This document shows positions 42,948 to 51,142 of a DNA stretch of 64,000 nucleotides, piece after piece. A program made the translations under genes and the position numbers. The stretch is from Vicinamibacterales bacterium (lineage in GTDB: Bacteria > Acidobacteriota > Vicinamibacteria > Vicinamibacterales > UBA2999), in contig JAUXWO010000136.1 of the NCBI GenBank assembly GCA_030680175.1, positions 1-64,000 on the forward strand, in the 5' to 3' direction. Under the pieces are notes generated by a model that saw only the letters and a list, made by a program, of their open reading frames with translations, made no database searches and was not told where the DNA came from. Position 1 is the stretch's first letter, and every line of letters begins with the position of its first letter.

Positions 42948-43988
42948 ATGCCCCGTACCCGATCCCTGGCCTGGGCCGAGTTGAAGATCGGCATCCTCGC
43001 CATCTTCGCCCTCGCCGTGACGGCCTCACTGATCTTTGCTGTCGGCAACACCGGTGGGTTCTTCTGGCAGCGCTACCCCCTGAAGGTCGTCTTCAGCAAC
43101 GTGGCCGGCCTGGTGCCGGGGTCGCCCGTGCGCCTGTCGGGCAAGGAGGTGGGCGCGGTCTCGAAGGTCCAGTTCGCCCAGAACGGCGTGGAGGTCACGA
43201 TCGAGCTGACACGCGACGTGCGCGCCCTGGTGACGGACCGGTCCACCGCCGCCGTCGGCACGATCTCCCTGCTCGGGGAAGGGGCGGTGGACATCACCCC
43301 GGCGCCCGACGGGACGCCGCTCGAGGACTGGGCCTACCTGCGCAGCGGTCAGGCGGAAGGGTCCATCGCGGCCGTCACGACCGAGGCCATGCTGGGGATG
43401 ACCGAGGCGCGCGGCATGGTCCAGGACCTGCGCGCCGGCAAGGGCACCGTCGGGCAGCTGTTCACGGACGACACCGCCTATCGCGAGATGGTGCGCTTCA
43501 TCCAGGCGGCGGAGCGGGTCACCAGCGCCGTCAGCGACGGGGAGGGCACGCTCGGCAAGCTCGTCAACGACCCCGCCCTCTACCGGGAGCTGCGCGCATC
43601 ACTCGAGGACCTGAACGGCATCACCGGGCGCATCCGGTCCGGGGAGGGGAGCCTCGGGCTGCTGCTCAACGACCCGGCCATGGCCGAGTCGCTCACCCGG
43701 ACGGCCGCGTCGGTGGACGAGATCACCGGCAAGCTGAGCCGCGGCGAGGGCACCATGGGCAAGCTGCTGACCGACGACGTGCTCTACGCGCGGATCAACG
43801 GGATGACGGAACGCCTCGACCGCCTCACCGGCCAGTTGGAGAAAGGCGAGGGGACGGCCGGGCAATTGCTGCACGACAAGCAGCTTTATGAGAACATGAA
43901 CCTGGCGGTGGGCGAACTGCGGAGCCTGCTCGAAGACGTGCGCAAGGATCCCCGCAAGTTCCTGAACGTCAAGGTCAGCATCTTCTGA
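42948..43988 (+). CDS. mlaD: MlaD-family MCE lipid-binding protein with 34-residue repeats
   Basis: MlaD is the periplasmic substrate-binding ring of the Mla system. The 346-residue protein has one N-terminal membrane helix (about 12-33). An MCE domain (about 44-118) contains VRLSGKEVGAVSKVQF. A long helical C-terminal part holds five G-(E/K)-G-(T/S)-x-G-x-L motifs starting at residues 164, 198, 232, 266 and 300, exactly 34 residues apart. These repeats could form a tunnel or a spacer. The ATG at 42948 follows an AAGGACGAGAG ribosome region; the track adds 19 residues. Confidence 0.9.
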   Translation: MPRTRSLAWAELKIGILAIFALAVTASLIFAVGNTGGFFWQRYPLKVVFSNVAGLVPGSPVRLSGKEVGAVSKVQFAQNGVEVTIELTRDVRALVTDRSTAAVGTISLLGEGAVDITPAPDGTPLEDWAYLRSGQAEGSIAAVTTEAMLGMTEARGMVQDLRAGKGTVGQLFTDDTAYREMVRFIQAAERVTSAVSDGEGTLGKLVNDPALYRELRASLEDLNGITGRIRSGEGSLGLLLNDPAMAESLTRTAASVDEITGKLSRGEGTMGKLLTDDVLYARINGMTERLDRLTGQLEKGEGTAGQLLHDKQLYENMNLAVGELRSLLEDVRKDPRKFLNVKVSIF

Positions 43989-44011
43989 GGCCGCACCGCC
44001 GGGAGGACATC

Positions 44012-44287
44012 ATGTCACGAGATTCCATCGGACCGGGCACGCTCATGCTCGCCTTCGTCGTCGGCGCGGCGACCGGCGCGGTCGCCGCGTTGCTGCTGGC
44101 ACCGGCCTCGGGTGAGGAGACACGCGACTATCTGGGCCAGAAGGCCCGCGAGGGGCGGGACCGCACCCGCGACGCCGTGGACCACGGCCGGGAAGTGTAC
44201 CAGCGCCAGCGCGACACGCTGGCCACCGCGATCGAACGCGGCCGCGAGGCCTTCCAGCAGGCGCGCGAGCGGGAGGATCAGGCGTGA
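44012..44287 (+). CDS. YtxH-type small membrane protein
   Basis: The 91-residue protein has one N-terminal hydrophobic helix (LMLAFVVGAATGAVAALLLAP) followed by SGEETRDYL. A charged, likely coiled-coil tail (KAREGRDRTRDAVDHGREVYQ) follows. This is the YtxH-like layout; members are stress-linked but of unknown function. GGGAGGACATC precedes the ATG. It overlaps the next gene by four bases and follows mlaD closely, suggesting an Mla accessory. Confidence 0.8.
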   Translation: MSRDSIGPGTLMLAFVVGAATGAVAALLLAPASGEETRDYLGQKAREGRDRTRDAVDHGREVYQRQRDTLATAIERGREAFQQAREREDQA

Positions 44288-44715
44288 CCGACGTCTGGCT
44301 CGGCGTGATCGCGGTCGCCGTGGCGGTGATGGCGCTCATCCAGGTCGGCGCCATCCTGGCCGCGGCGCGCCTGGCGCGCCGCGTGGAGGCGCTGACGGGG
44401 CAGATCGAGCGCGAGATCAAACCGCTGATGACCAACCTCACGTCGATGAGCGAGGAGGCCGCGCGCGCCGCCTCGCTCGCGGCGGGCCAGGTCGAGCGCG
44501 TCGACGGCCTGCTCCGCGATGTGGTCCAGCGGGCGGACGACACGCTGTCGGCCGCGCAGCGGTTCATCAGCGGGCCCGCCCGTGACGGGGCCGCCGTCGT
44601 CGCCGGGCTGCGGGCCGCGTTCGTGGCCCTGCGCGGGATTCGGGAGGCGTCGTCGCGGCGCCGCGCCCCGTCGCGGATGGTGTCGGAGGAGGAAGATTCG
44701 CTCTTCATCGGGTGA
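44284..44715 (+). CDS. DUF948-like membrane coiled-coil protein
   Basis: The 143 residues have an N-terminal membrane helix (about 4-28, VWLGVIAVAVAVMALIQVG). A long amphipathic helix with heptad-like spacing follows, and the tail is acidic (SEEEDSLFIG). This resembles DUF948/YtxH-partner proteins. Start GTG overlaps the previous stop. Function is unknown. Its place at the end of the mlaEFD operon suggests a role in envelope lipid transport or scaffolding. Confidence 0.65.
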   Translation: MTDVWLGVIAVAVAVMALIQVGAILAAARLARRVEALTGQIEREIKPLMTNLTSMSEEAARAASLAAGQVERVDGLLRDVVQRADDTLSAAQRFISGPARDGAAVVAGLRAAFVALRGIREASSRRRAPSRMVSEEEDSLFIG

Positions 44716-44722
44716 CGCCGGT

Positions 44723-44750
44723 TTGACGCAGCCCCGCCCCGGGTGATAGA
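44723..44750 (+). promoter_or_regulatory. candidate promoter of the secreted 186-residue protein
   Basis: TTGACG (44723-44728) is followed 16 bases later by GATAGA (44745-44750). A start near 44757 would leave a leader of about 50 bases. Confidence 0.4.
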
Positions 44751-44804
44751 TGAGGGGGCGACAGCGGCATCCATGCCGTTGCCTGTCAGGTATCAGGGGG
44801 CAGC

Positions 44805-45365
44805 ATGCACACGTCGAGCCGGGTCCTTCGTCATTCGCTGGTCGCGCTTTGCCTCGTCTCCGGTCTCGCCTGGACCGTGCCGGCGGCCGCGCAGGAGCCG
44901 GCCTCGGCGGCGGCCGCCACGGAGCTGGTGGCGCTGATGCAGGCGCGGAAGCTGGACGCGGTGGCGGCGCGCCATCCGTCGCAGCCGACGACCTTCATCG
45001 CCGCCCTCCACTTCCCCGGACAGCTGCTGGTGGTGTGGGCCGACTACCCGGTCCCCGTCCTGCTGCAGGAGAAGCTGCACAACGCGGACTACCGCGCCAT
45101 CTACATCGATCTGAACAGCGCGGCCGACCCCGCCACCAAGACGCTGGTGACCGACATGAGCGCGGACGGGCTGCGGCCGCGGCGCAGCGGCAACGACGAG
45201 CCCTTCGACATGCAGGACATGGGGACGCGCAGCATCCGGTTCGACGGGCGCTGGCGGGATCAGAAGATGTCCGAGAAGGACTACATGGCGATCTATCAGG
45301 AGTCGGATCGCGCGTATGCCGAGGCGCTGGCGGCCCTCGTGGCGGAACTGAAGGGCGGGGACTGA
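44805..45365 (+). CDS. secreted protein of unknown function
   Basis: This 186-residue protein has a Sec signal (basic start, hydrophobic LVALCLVSGLAWTVP, cleavage near AAAQEP). The mature part has an FPGQLLVVWADYPVP region and an acidic-aromatic C-terminal half (MSEKDYMAIYQESDRAYAEAL). I recognise no family. It lies alone between the mla operon and tRNA-Val, with a plausible promoter upstream. It is probably periplasmic. Confidence 0.7.
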   Translation: MHTSSRVLRHSLVALCLVSGLAWTVPAAAQEPASAAAATELVALMQARKLDAVAARHPSQPTTFIAALHFPGQLLVVWADYPVPVLLQEKLHNADYRAIYIDLNSAADPATKTLVTDMSADGLRPRRSGNDEPFDMQDMGTRSIRFDGRWRDQKMSEKDYMAIYQESDRAYAEALAALVAELKGGD

Positions 45366-45375
45366 AGGGAAGGGA

Positions 45376-45450
45376 TGGTGCGCGCTCCAGGATTCGAACC
45401 TGGGACCCCCGCCGTGTGAAGGCGATGCTCTACCACTGAGCCAAGCGCGC
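45376..45450 (-). tRNA. tRNA-Val (CAC)
   Basis: The minus strand folds as a tRNA. The acceptor GCGCGCT pairs with AGCGCGC. The D-arm is GCTCAGTGGTAGAGC, the anticodon loop TTCACAC has CAC in the middle, and the T-arm contains GGTTCGAATCC. The 3' CCA is encoded. It reads GTG codons, which are common in these genes. Confidence 0.95.
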
Positions 45451-45502
45451 GACCAGTTCTGAAGTGTAATCTCAAACGGCGTCGTTCGGCAACCCGGCCC
45501 CT

Positions 45503-46879
45503 ATGGATAATCCCACTGTGCTCCTCGTCGATGACGAGGCGCCGATTCGCAAGCTCCTCTCCGAAATCGCCACGCGGGAGGGGTTCGCCATCCACACCTG
45601 CCCTGAGGGCGATGCGGCCCTCGAGACCCTCGCCGAGCATCACTTCGACCTGATGATGGTGGACCTCCGCATGCCGGGGCTGGACGGCCTTGAGGTCCTG
45701 CGCCGGGCGCGCCCCTTCATCGGCAGCACCCATGTGGTGCTGATGACCGGCTACGGGTCGATCGACTCGGCGGTCGACGCCATCAAGCTCGGGGCGGCCG
45801 AGTACCTGCAGAAGCCCCTCAATCTGTCGCGCGTGCGCGAGTTGATGCGCGAGGTGCGCGCCTCGGTCGAGCGCCGCGAGGCCGTCGTCGCCTCGGAGGG
45901 CGCGCTGGCCGAACGGCTCGAGTTCTGTGGGATGATCGGCCGTTCGGCTCAGATGCAGGAGCTCTTCACCACCATCCGGCGGCTGGCGCCCTTTGTCCGC
46001 ACCACGCTCATCAGCGGCGAGACCGGGGTCGGGAAGGAACTGGTGGCGCGCGCGCTCCACACGCTGGGGCCCCGGCGGGAGAAACGGTTTGCGACGGTGA
46101 ATTGCTCCGCCGTCGTCGAGACGCTCTTCGAGAGCGAGCTGTTCGGCCACGTCCGCGGCGCCTTCACGGGCGCGACCGACCACAAGATCGGCCTGTTCGA
46201 GTCCGCCGACGGCGGCACGATCTTCCTCGACGAGGTGGGGGAGTTGCCGCTGGCCGTGCAGAGCAAGCTGCTGCGGGTGCTCGAGACGGGCGAGGTGCAG
46301 CGGGTGGGGTCGGTGGACAGCCGCAAGTGCGATGTCCGGGTCGTGGCGGCGACGAACCGGAATCTCGAGGTCGAGGTGGCCGAGGGACGGTTCCGCAGCG
46401 ACCTGTACTTCCGCTTGAATATCGTCGAACTCGTCGTGCCGCCGCTGAGGACGCGACGCGAGGACATCCCGTATCTGGCGGCGGCGTTCCTGCGCCACTT
46501 CGCGCGCGAGTTCAAGAAGCCCATTGCGGGGATCACGCCCTCCGCGGAGCGGCTGCTCATCGAGGCGCCGTGGCCGGGCAACATCCGGGAGCTGCGGAAC
46601 ACGATCGAGCGGGCGTGTCTGCTCGGCGAGGGGCGCCTGCTCACGGAGCGGGAACTGCAGCCGGGCGCCTCGCGCTTCGGCGCGGCCCCGGATGGCGTCG
46701 TGCGTCCGCCTGTGCCGCCGCCCGCCTCGACGCCGTCCCCCGTGGTGCCGCTGCCGGATCGTGAGGCCGTGGTCGCGGCGCTCGGCCAGGCCGGTGGCAA
46801 CCGCGCCGCCGCCGCGCGGGCGCTGGGGATCAGCCGGCGCGCCTTCTACCGGCTGCTCGAGAAGTACGCGCTGCAGTAA
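45503..46879 (+). CDS. NtrC-family sigma-54 response regulator
   Basis: This 458-residue transcription activator has three domains. The receiver domain has the phospho-acceptor Asp54 in MVDLRMPG. The sigma-54 AAA+ domain has Walker A GETGVGKE, the sigma-contact GAFTGA and Walker B GTIFLDEVGELP. The C-terminal Fis-type helix-turn-helix (GGNRAAAARALGISRRAFYRLL) is joined by a Pro-rich linker. No histidine kinase is nearby, so the input is unknown. It ends 10 bases before the end of upp, which is convergent. Confidence 0.93.
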   Translation: MDNPTVLLVDDEAPIRKLLSEIATREGFAIHTCPEGDAALETLAEHHFDLMMVDLRMPGLDGLEVLRRARPFIGSTHVVLMTGYGSIDSAVDAIKLGAAEYLQKPLNLSRVRELMREVRASVERREAVVASEGALAERLEFCGMIGRSAQMQELFTTIRRLAPFVRTTLISGETGVGKELVARALHTLGPRREKRFATVNCSAVVETLFESELFGHVRGAFTGATDHKIGLFESADGGTIFLDEVGELPLAVQSKLLRVLETGEVQRVGSVDSRKCDVRVVAATNRNLEVEVAEGRFRSDLYFRLNIVELVVPPLRTRREDIPYLAAAFLRHFAREFKKPIAGITPSAERLLIEAPWPGNIRELRNTIERACLLGEGRLLTERELQPGASRFGAAPDGVVRPPVPPPASTPSPVVPLPDREAVVAALGQAGGNRAAAARALGISRRAFYRLLEKYALQ

Positions 46880-46889
46880 GCGGCGGGCC

Positions 46890-47510
46890 CTACCGCGTCC
46901 CGTAGAGCCGGTCGCCGAAATCGCCGAGCCCCGGCACGATGTACTTCTGGGCGTTCAGCGCCTCGTCGATGACCGGCGTGAAGATCGGCACATCCGGATG
47001 CACGCGCTCGACCGCCGCAATCCCCTCGGGGGCGGCGACGATGCAGATGATGCGGATGTCCCGCGCGCCGGCGGCGCGCAGGCGGTCGATCGCGGCGACG
47101 GCGCTCCCGCCCGTGGCCAGCATCGGATCCACCATCAGCACGAAGCTGTGCTCGAGCCCATCGGGCAGGCGGGCGTAATATTGCGAGGCGACCGCGGTGG
47201 ACTCGTCACGCTGCAGGCCGATGTGGCCGACGCGCGCCTTCGGCACGAGCGTCAGGATGGCCTCGAGCATGCCGAGGCCGGCCCGCAGCACCGGGACGAT
47301 GACGACATCGGCCTCGACCTGGCGTGCGGGAGCCGGCCCGAGCGGCGTGGTCACGGTGCCTTCGCGGACCGGCAGTTCCGCGAGCGCGTCGGCCGCGAGC
47401 AGGATGCTGATCCGGTTCGAGAGGTGCCTGAAGCGTTCCGGGGTCGTCGTGAGGTCACGAAGCCCCGCGAGGGCGTCGTGAACCAGGGGGTGCGTGACGA
47501 TGTGTACCAC
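46890..47510 (-). CDS. upp: uracil phosphoribosyltransferase
   Basis: Upp salvages uracil to UMP with PRPP. The 206-residue protein has the VPVLRAGLGM segment and the PRPP loop VDPMLATGGSAVAA. The uracil-binding C-terminus reads KYIVPGLGDFGDRLYGTR. It starts at GTG and is divergent from the amidohydrolase by 47 bases. It belongs to a salvage cluster with hpt, the RpiB-like gene and deoC. Confidence 0.95.
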   Translation of the reverse strand: MVHIVTHPLVHDALAGLRDLTTTPERFRHLSNRISILLAADALAELPVREGTVTTPLGPAPARQVEADVVIVPVLRAGLGMLEAILTLVPKARVGHIGLQRDESTAVASQYYARLPDGLEHSFVLMVDPMLATGGSAVAAIDRLRAAGARDIRIICIVAAPEGIAAVERVHPDVPIFTPVIDEALNAQKYIVPGLGDFGDRLYGTR

Positions 47511-47545
47511 GGCCCCGAAGCTTACACGGAAACCATCGATTCACA

Positions 47546-47551
47546 TACAAT
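47546..47551 (+). promoter_or_regulatory. TACAAT box six bases before the amidohydrolase GTG
   Basis: With this -10 the transcript would begin at or beside the start codon. Confidence 0.4.
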
Positions 47552-47557
47552 CGCGCT

Positions 47558-48973
47558 GTGACCCGCATGCCCGTTCGATTGGTCGCGGCCCTGGCCCTGC
47601 TGGCCGCCGGTACGCTCCTCGCCACGGGCCCGGTGTCCGCCCGCCAGCCCCGCCCCATCTCGCTCATCGTGACGGGCGGCATCGTGGTCACGATGGACGC
47701 CGGGTTCCGGGTGCTGTCGCCAGGCGCCGTGGCCGTGGACGGCACGACCATCGCCGCCGTCGGCACGCCCGCCGCGATCGCCGAGGCCTACACCGCCAAG
47801 GAGACGATCGACGCGGCCGGCCACGTCGTCATGCCGGGCCTCATCAATACGCACACGCACGCTCCGATGGTGATGTACCGGGGCCTGGCGGATGACCTGG
47901 CGCTGATGGACTGGCTCCAGAAGTACATCTTTCCGGCCGAGGCCAGGACGCTGACGCCGGCGTTCGTGCGTGTGGGGGCGGCCCTCGCCGTGCTGGAGAT
48001 GATCCAGTCGGGCACGACGACCTACGCGGACATGTACTACTTCGAGGAGGAGATCGCGCGGGTGACCCGCGCGGCCGGCATGCGCGGCGTGCTGGGGCAG
48101 ACCATCATCGAGTTCCCGGTGGCCGATGCGAAGACACCGGCCGATGCGCTGGCGCGGACCGAGGCCTTCCTGCAGGAGTTCGCGCGCGACCCGCTGATCA
48201 CGCCGGCGATTGCCCCGCACTCGATGTACACGCTGGACGCGACGTCGCTGCTGCGCGCGCGCGATCTGGCGATCAAGTACGGCGCGCCGATCCTGATCCA
48301 CGTGGCGGAAACCGAGGACGAGGTGCGGATGTCGCGGGGGCGGTTCGGCCGGTCGCCGGTCGGCTACCTGGACAGCCTGCGCTTCTGGGGCCCGCACATC
48401 GTCGCCGCGCACGGCGTGTGGGTGGAGCCGGACGAGATCGCCCTCTTGCAGCGCCACAACGTCGCCATCTCCCACAACCCCGAGAGCAACATGAAGCTGG
48501 CGAGCGGCACGGCGCCGGTGCCCGCCTACCTGGCGTCAGGGATCGCGATCGGGCTCGGCACGGACGGGGCGGCGAGCAACAACGACCTCGACATGTTCGA
48601 GGCCATGCGCCAGGCCGCGTTCCTGCACAAGCTCGTGTCGAAGGACCCGCAGGCGGTGAGCGCCCGCGCGGCGCTCGAGATGGCCACCATTGGCGGCGCC
48701 CGTGTGCTCGGCAAGCAGGCGAGCCTCGGGTCGCTCGAGACCGGCAAGCTCGCGGATCTGATCGTGGTGCGGATGAACCGCGCGCGGCACACGCCGATGT
48801 ACGACCCGGTCTCGCATCTCGTCTACGTCACGCGCGGCGATGACGTGGCATCGGTGGTCGTCAACGGCCAGGTGCTGATGCGGGACGGCCGGATGCAGAC
48901 GCTCGACGAGCCCGCCATCCTCGCCGCCGCCCGGGCCGCGGCGGACGAGGTCCGGAAGGCGGTGACGCCGTAA
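47558..48973 (+). CDS. exported MTA/SAH deaminase-family amidohydrolase
   Basis: The 471-residue metal-dependent deaminase has the TIM-barrel motifs GLINTHTHAPM, HSMYTLD and HVAETEDEV. AAHGVWVEPDEI and GTDGAASNNDLDMFE complete the set. These match the 5-methylthioadenosine/S-adenosylhomocysteine deaminase (TrzA/AtzA) group. Unlike the usual cytoplasmic members, the first 30 or so residues form a signal peptide (RLVAALALLAAGTLLATGPVSA). The enzyme is therefore likely periplasmic. The start may be GTG at 47558 or ATG at 47567. Confidence 0.88.
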   Translation: MTRMPVRLVAALALLAAGTLLATGPVSARQPRPISLIVTGGIVVTMDAGFRVLSPGAVAVDGTTIAAVGTPAAIAEAYTAKETIDAAGHVVMPGLINTHTHAPMVMYRGLADDLALMDWLQKYIFPAEARTLTPAFVRVGAALAVLEMIQSGTTTYADMYYFEEEIARVTRAAGMRGVLGQTIIEFPVADAKTPADALARTEAFLQEFARDPLITPAIAPHSMYTLDATSLLRARDLAIKYGAPILIHVAETEDEVRMSRGRFGRSPVGYLDSLRFWGPHIVAAHGVWVEPDEIALLQRHNVAISHNPESNMKLASGTAPVPAYLASGIAIGLGTDGAASNNDLDMFEAMRQAAFLHKLVSKDPQAVSARAALEMATIGGARVLGKQASLGSLETGKLADLIVVRMNRARHTPMYDPVSHLVYVTRGDDVASVVVNGQVLMRDGRMQTLDEPAILAAARAAADEVRKAVTP

Positions 48974-48975
48974 CG

Positions 48976-49497
48976 TTACGCAATCACCCCGATGAAGGGG
49001 AGGTTGCGGTGATGTTCGTCGTAGTCGAGCCCGAAGCCCACGACGAAGCGGTCTTCGATGGTGAACCCGACGTACTCGACCTGCACGTCCACCTGGCGCC
49101 GTGAGGGCTTGCTGAGCAGGCAGGCCGTGCGCAGCGACTTCGGCCCGCGCGCGCGGAGGATGTCCTGCAGGTAGTGCAGCGTCAGCCCGGTATCGACGAT
49201 GTCCTCCACGATCACCACGTGACGGCCCTCGAGGCCGGCATCCAGGTCCTTGACGAGCCGCACCTCGCCGCTCGAGGTCGTGCCCGCGCCGTAGCTCGAC
49301 ATGGCCATGAAGTCCATGGTGACGCCGCCGTCCATGGCCCGCACGAGATCCGCCAGGAAGAGGAAGGCCCCCTTCAGCACGCAGATGAAGTGAATGTCCT
49401 CGCCCGGGAGGTCACGGCGGATCTCCGCCGCCAGTTCGCGGATGCGTTGCTGGATCTCGGGGCTGGAGATCAGGATCTCGACCGGTGTCGCGTTCAT
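48976..49497 (-). CDS. hpt: hypoxanthine(-guanine) phosphoribosyltransferase
   Basis: Hpt converts hypoxanthine or guanine to IMP or GMP. The 173-residue protein has the PRPP loop VVIVEDIVDTGLTLHYL and the flexible-loop SSYGAGTTSSG. The purine-binding VGFTIEDRFVVGFGLDYDE is present. The ATG at 49497 gives the normal length; an upstream ATG at 49515 would add six residues. The 534-residue track ORF is mostly shadow over the genes upstream. It is divergent from the RpiB-like gene. Confidence 0.94.
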   Translation of the reverse strand: MNATPVEILISSPEIQQRIRELAAEIRRDLPGEDIHFICVLKGAFLFLADLVRAMDGGVTMDFMAMSSYGAGTTSSGEVRLVKDLDAGLEGRHVVIVEDIVDTGLTLHYLQDILRARGPKSLRTACLLSKPSRRQVDVQVEYVGFTIEDRFVVGFGLDYDEHHRNLPFIGVIA

Positions 49498-49530
49498 GGC
49501 GAGCGAGGGTAACATATCCCCCGGAGCCCG

Positions 49531-50160
49531 ATGAAGCAGTACGACATGATCACCGAGGCCGACGCGCGGGTCCTGGACGTGGGCGCGACCGTGGTCCTGA
49601 ACCCCGGGGGGCATGTGACCCCGCTGGCGCTCGACACGCTGCGCGAGCGCCGGGTCACGGTGCTGCGGGACGTGCCGGGGACGGACGAGGCGCGGCTCGC
49701 CCCGGTCGCCGACGTGCGGCGGGTCGCGCTCGGCACGGACCACTCCGGGCTGGCCCTCAAGAACGCCCTGCGGGACCGGCTCCGCGCCCGTGGGCTGGCG
49801 GTGACGGACGTCGGCACCGATACGCCCGACCCGGTGGATTACCCCGACATCGCCGAACGCGTCGCCGTGCTGGTCGCCCGCGGGGAAGCCGATGCCGGCA
49901 TCGTCATCGACGGCGCGGGGCTGGGCTCCGCCATCGCGGCGAACAAGGTGGACGGGGTCCGTGCGGCGATGTGCACCACGCGCACGCTCGCGCGCTATGC
50001 CCGCGAACACAACGGGGCGCACGTGCTGGCCCTTGGCGCGACGCTGGTCAGCCAGGCCGATGCGTTCGAGATCGTCGACACGTTCCTGACGACCCCGATG
50101 ACCGAGGCGCGGTACCTCCGCCGGCTGGCGAAGGTCGCGCGCCTGGAACGGAAGGATTGA
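49531..50160 (+). CDS. RpiB/LacAB-family sugar-phosphate isomerase-like protein with N-terminal extension
   Basis: Residues 64-205 of this 209-residue protein match RpiB (ALGTDHSGLALKNAL, GTDTPDPVDYPDIA, AIAANKVDGVRAAM). The position of the catalytic Cys of E. coli-type RpiB (CGTGIG) is Asp127 in VIDGAGLG. Ser replaces the Glu seen in the mycobacterial type, so the chemistry may differ. The first 50 residues (MITEADARVLDVG, HVTPLALDTLRERRVTV) resemble the ITEA...LTP-A-ELL module found at the start of EutT and other microcompartment-linked enzymes. deoC follows at the next base. Confidence 0.82.
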   Translation: MKQYDMITEADARVLDVGATVVLNPGGHVTPLALDTLRERRVTVLRDVPGTDEARLAPVADVRRVALGTDHSGLALKNALRDRLRARGLAVTDVGTDTPDPVDYPDIAERVAVLVARGEADAGIVIDGAGLGSAIAANKVDGVRAAMCTTRTLARYAREHNGAHVLALGATLVSQADAFEIVDTFLTTPMTEARYLRRLAKVARLERKD

Positions 50161-51045
50161 GTGGCGGGCTCTCCGGACGTCACCGACGTGGCGCGGCTCA
50201 TCGCCATCATCGTGGAGGAGCTGTCGGCGGCCAACCGGCAGGCGCCAGCGCAGTGCGCCTGCCACGGCGTGCTCTACGACTGCTGTCCCGGCCGCGTCTC
50301 GGGCGTCCTCGATGCCGGGGCCTCCCGCCTCGGGCTGCATGCGACGGGTGGCCGCACGGGGGCCGTCAGCGGCCTGATCGACCACACCCTGCTCAAGGCC
50401 GACGCCACGCAGCACGACATCGAGACGCTCTGCCGCGAGGCGGCCGAGTTCCGCTTCGCGACCGTCTGCGTCAACCCGGCCTGGGTGGCGCTGGCCGCGC
50501 GGCGGCTCCAGGGCACCGGTGTGGGCGTGTGCTCGGTCGTCGGCTTTCCGCTCGGGGCGACGACCCCCGATGTGAAGCACTACGAGACGCGCCGCGCGAT
50601 CTTCGATGGGGCCACCGAGATCGACATGGTGATCAACGTGGGGGCGCTCAAGTCCGGCGACCTGCGCCTCGTCGAGCGCGACATCGAGGCCGTGGCGGCC
50701 CCGTGCCGCGAGTGCGGCGTCGTCAGCAAGGTCATCATCGAGGCGGCGTTGCTGACCGACGACGAGAAGGTGACGGCGTGCACGTTGTCGAAGGCCGCGG
50801 GCGCGGACTTCGTGAAGACGTCGACCGGCTTCGGCCCCGGCGGGGCAACCGCGGCGGACGTGGCCCTGATGCGGCGCGTCGTGGGCGCGGAGATGGGCGT
50901 GAAGGCGGCTGGTGGCGTGCGCGACTACGACCAGGTGAAGGCGATGGTGGCGGCGGGCGCGACGCGCGTGGGCGCGAGCGCCGGCGTGCGCATCCTCAAG
51001 GAGTCACGCGGCGAGACGCCGGCCGCGCCTGCCAGCGGCTACTGA
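50161..51045 (+). CDS. deoC: deoxyribose-phosphate aldolase with N-terminal extension
   Basis: DeoC cleaves 2-deoxyribose 5-phosphate to glyceraldehyde 3-phosphate and acetaldehyde. In the 294-residue protein the barrel starts near 70 ([12 protein letters not shown]). The Schiff-base Lys219 is in [10 protein letters not shown], the second Lys248 in GVKAAGGV, and the acid EIDMVINVG is present. Residues 1-68 are extra: an amphipathic helix ([13 protein letters not shown]), then a Cys/His group CACHG...DCCPG. The helix resembles a microcompartment targeting peptide and the Cys group could bind metal. It starts at GTG directly after the RpiB-like stop. Confidence 0.92.
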   Translation: MAGSPDVTDVARLIAIIVEELSAANRQAPAQCACHGVLYDCCPGRVSGVLDAGASRLGLHATGGRTGAVSGLIDHTLLKADATQHDIETLCREAAEFRFATVCVNPAWVALAARRLQGTGVGVCSVVGFPLGATTPDVKHYETRRAIFDGATEIDMVINVGALKSGDLRLVERDIEAVAAPCRECGVVSKVIIEAALLTDDEKVTACTLSKAAGADFVKTSTGFGPGGATAADVALMRRVVGAEMGVKAAGGVRDYDQVKAMVAAGATRVGASAGVRILKESRGETPAAPASGY

Positions 51046-51142
51046 GCGGGTCCGGCGCGCCTTTACAGCCCCCCGGAAGCCCGGTAGCATGATCGCGTTG
51101 TCCTCATTTACAGACATCGGTTGAGCAAGCAAGGAGTACTGC

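Noticed and set aside
45376-45450. Integration site of a mobile element at tRNA-Val
   Set aside because: No integrase, direct repeat of the tRNA 3' end or change in gene character is seen nearby.
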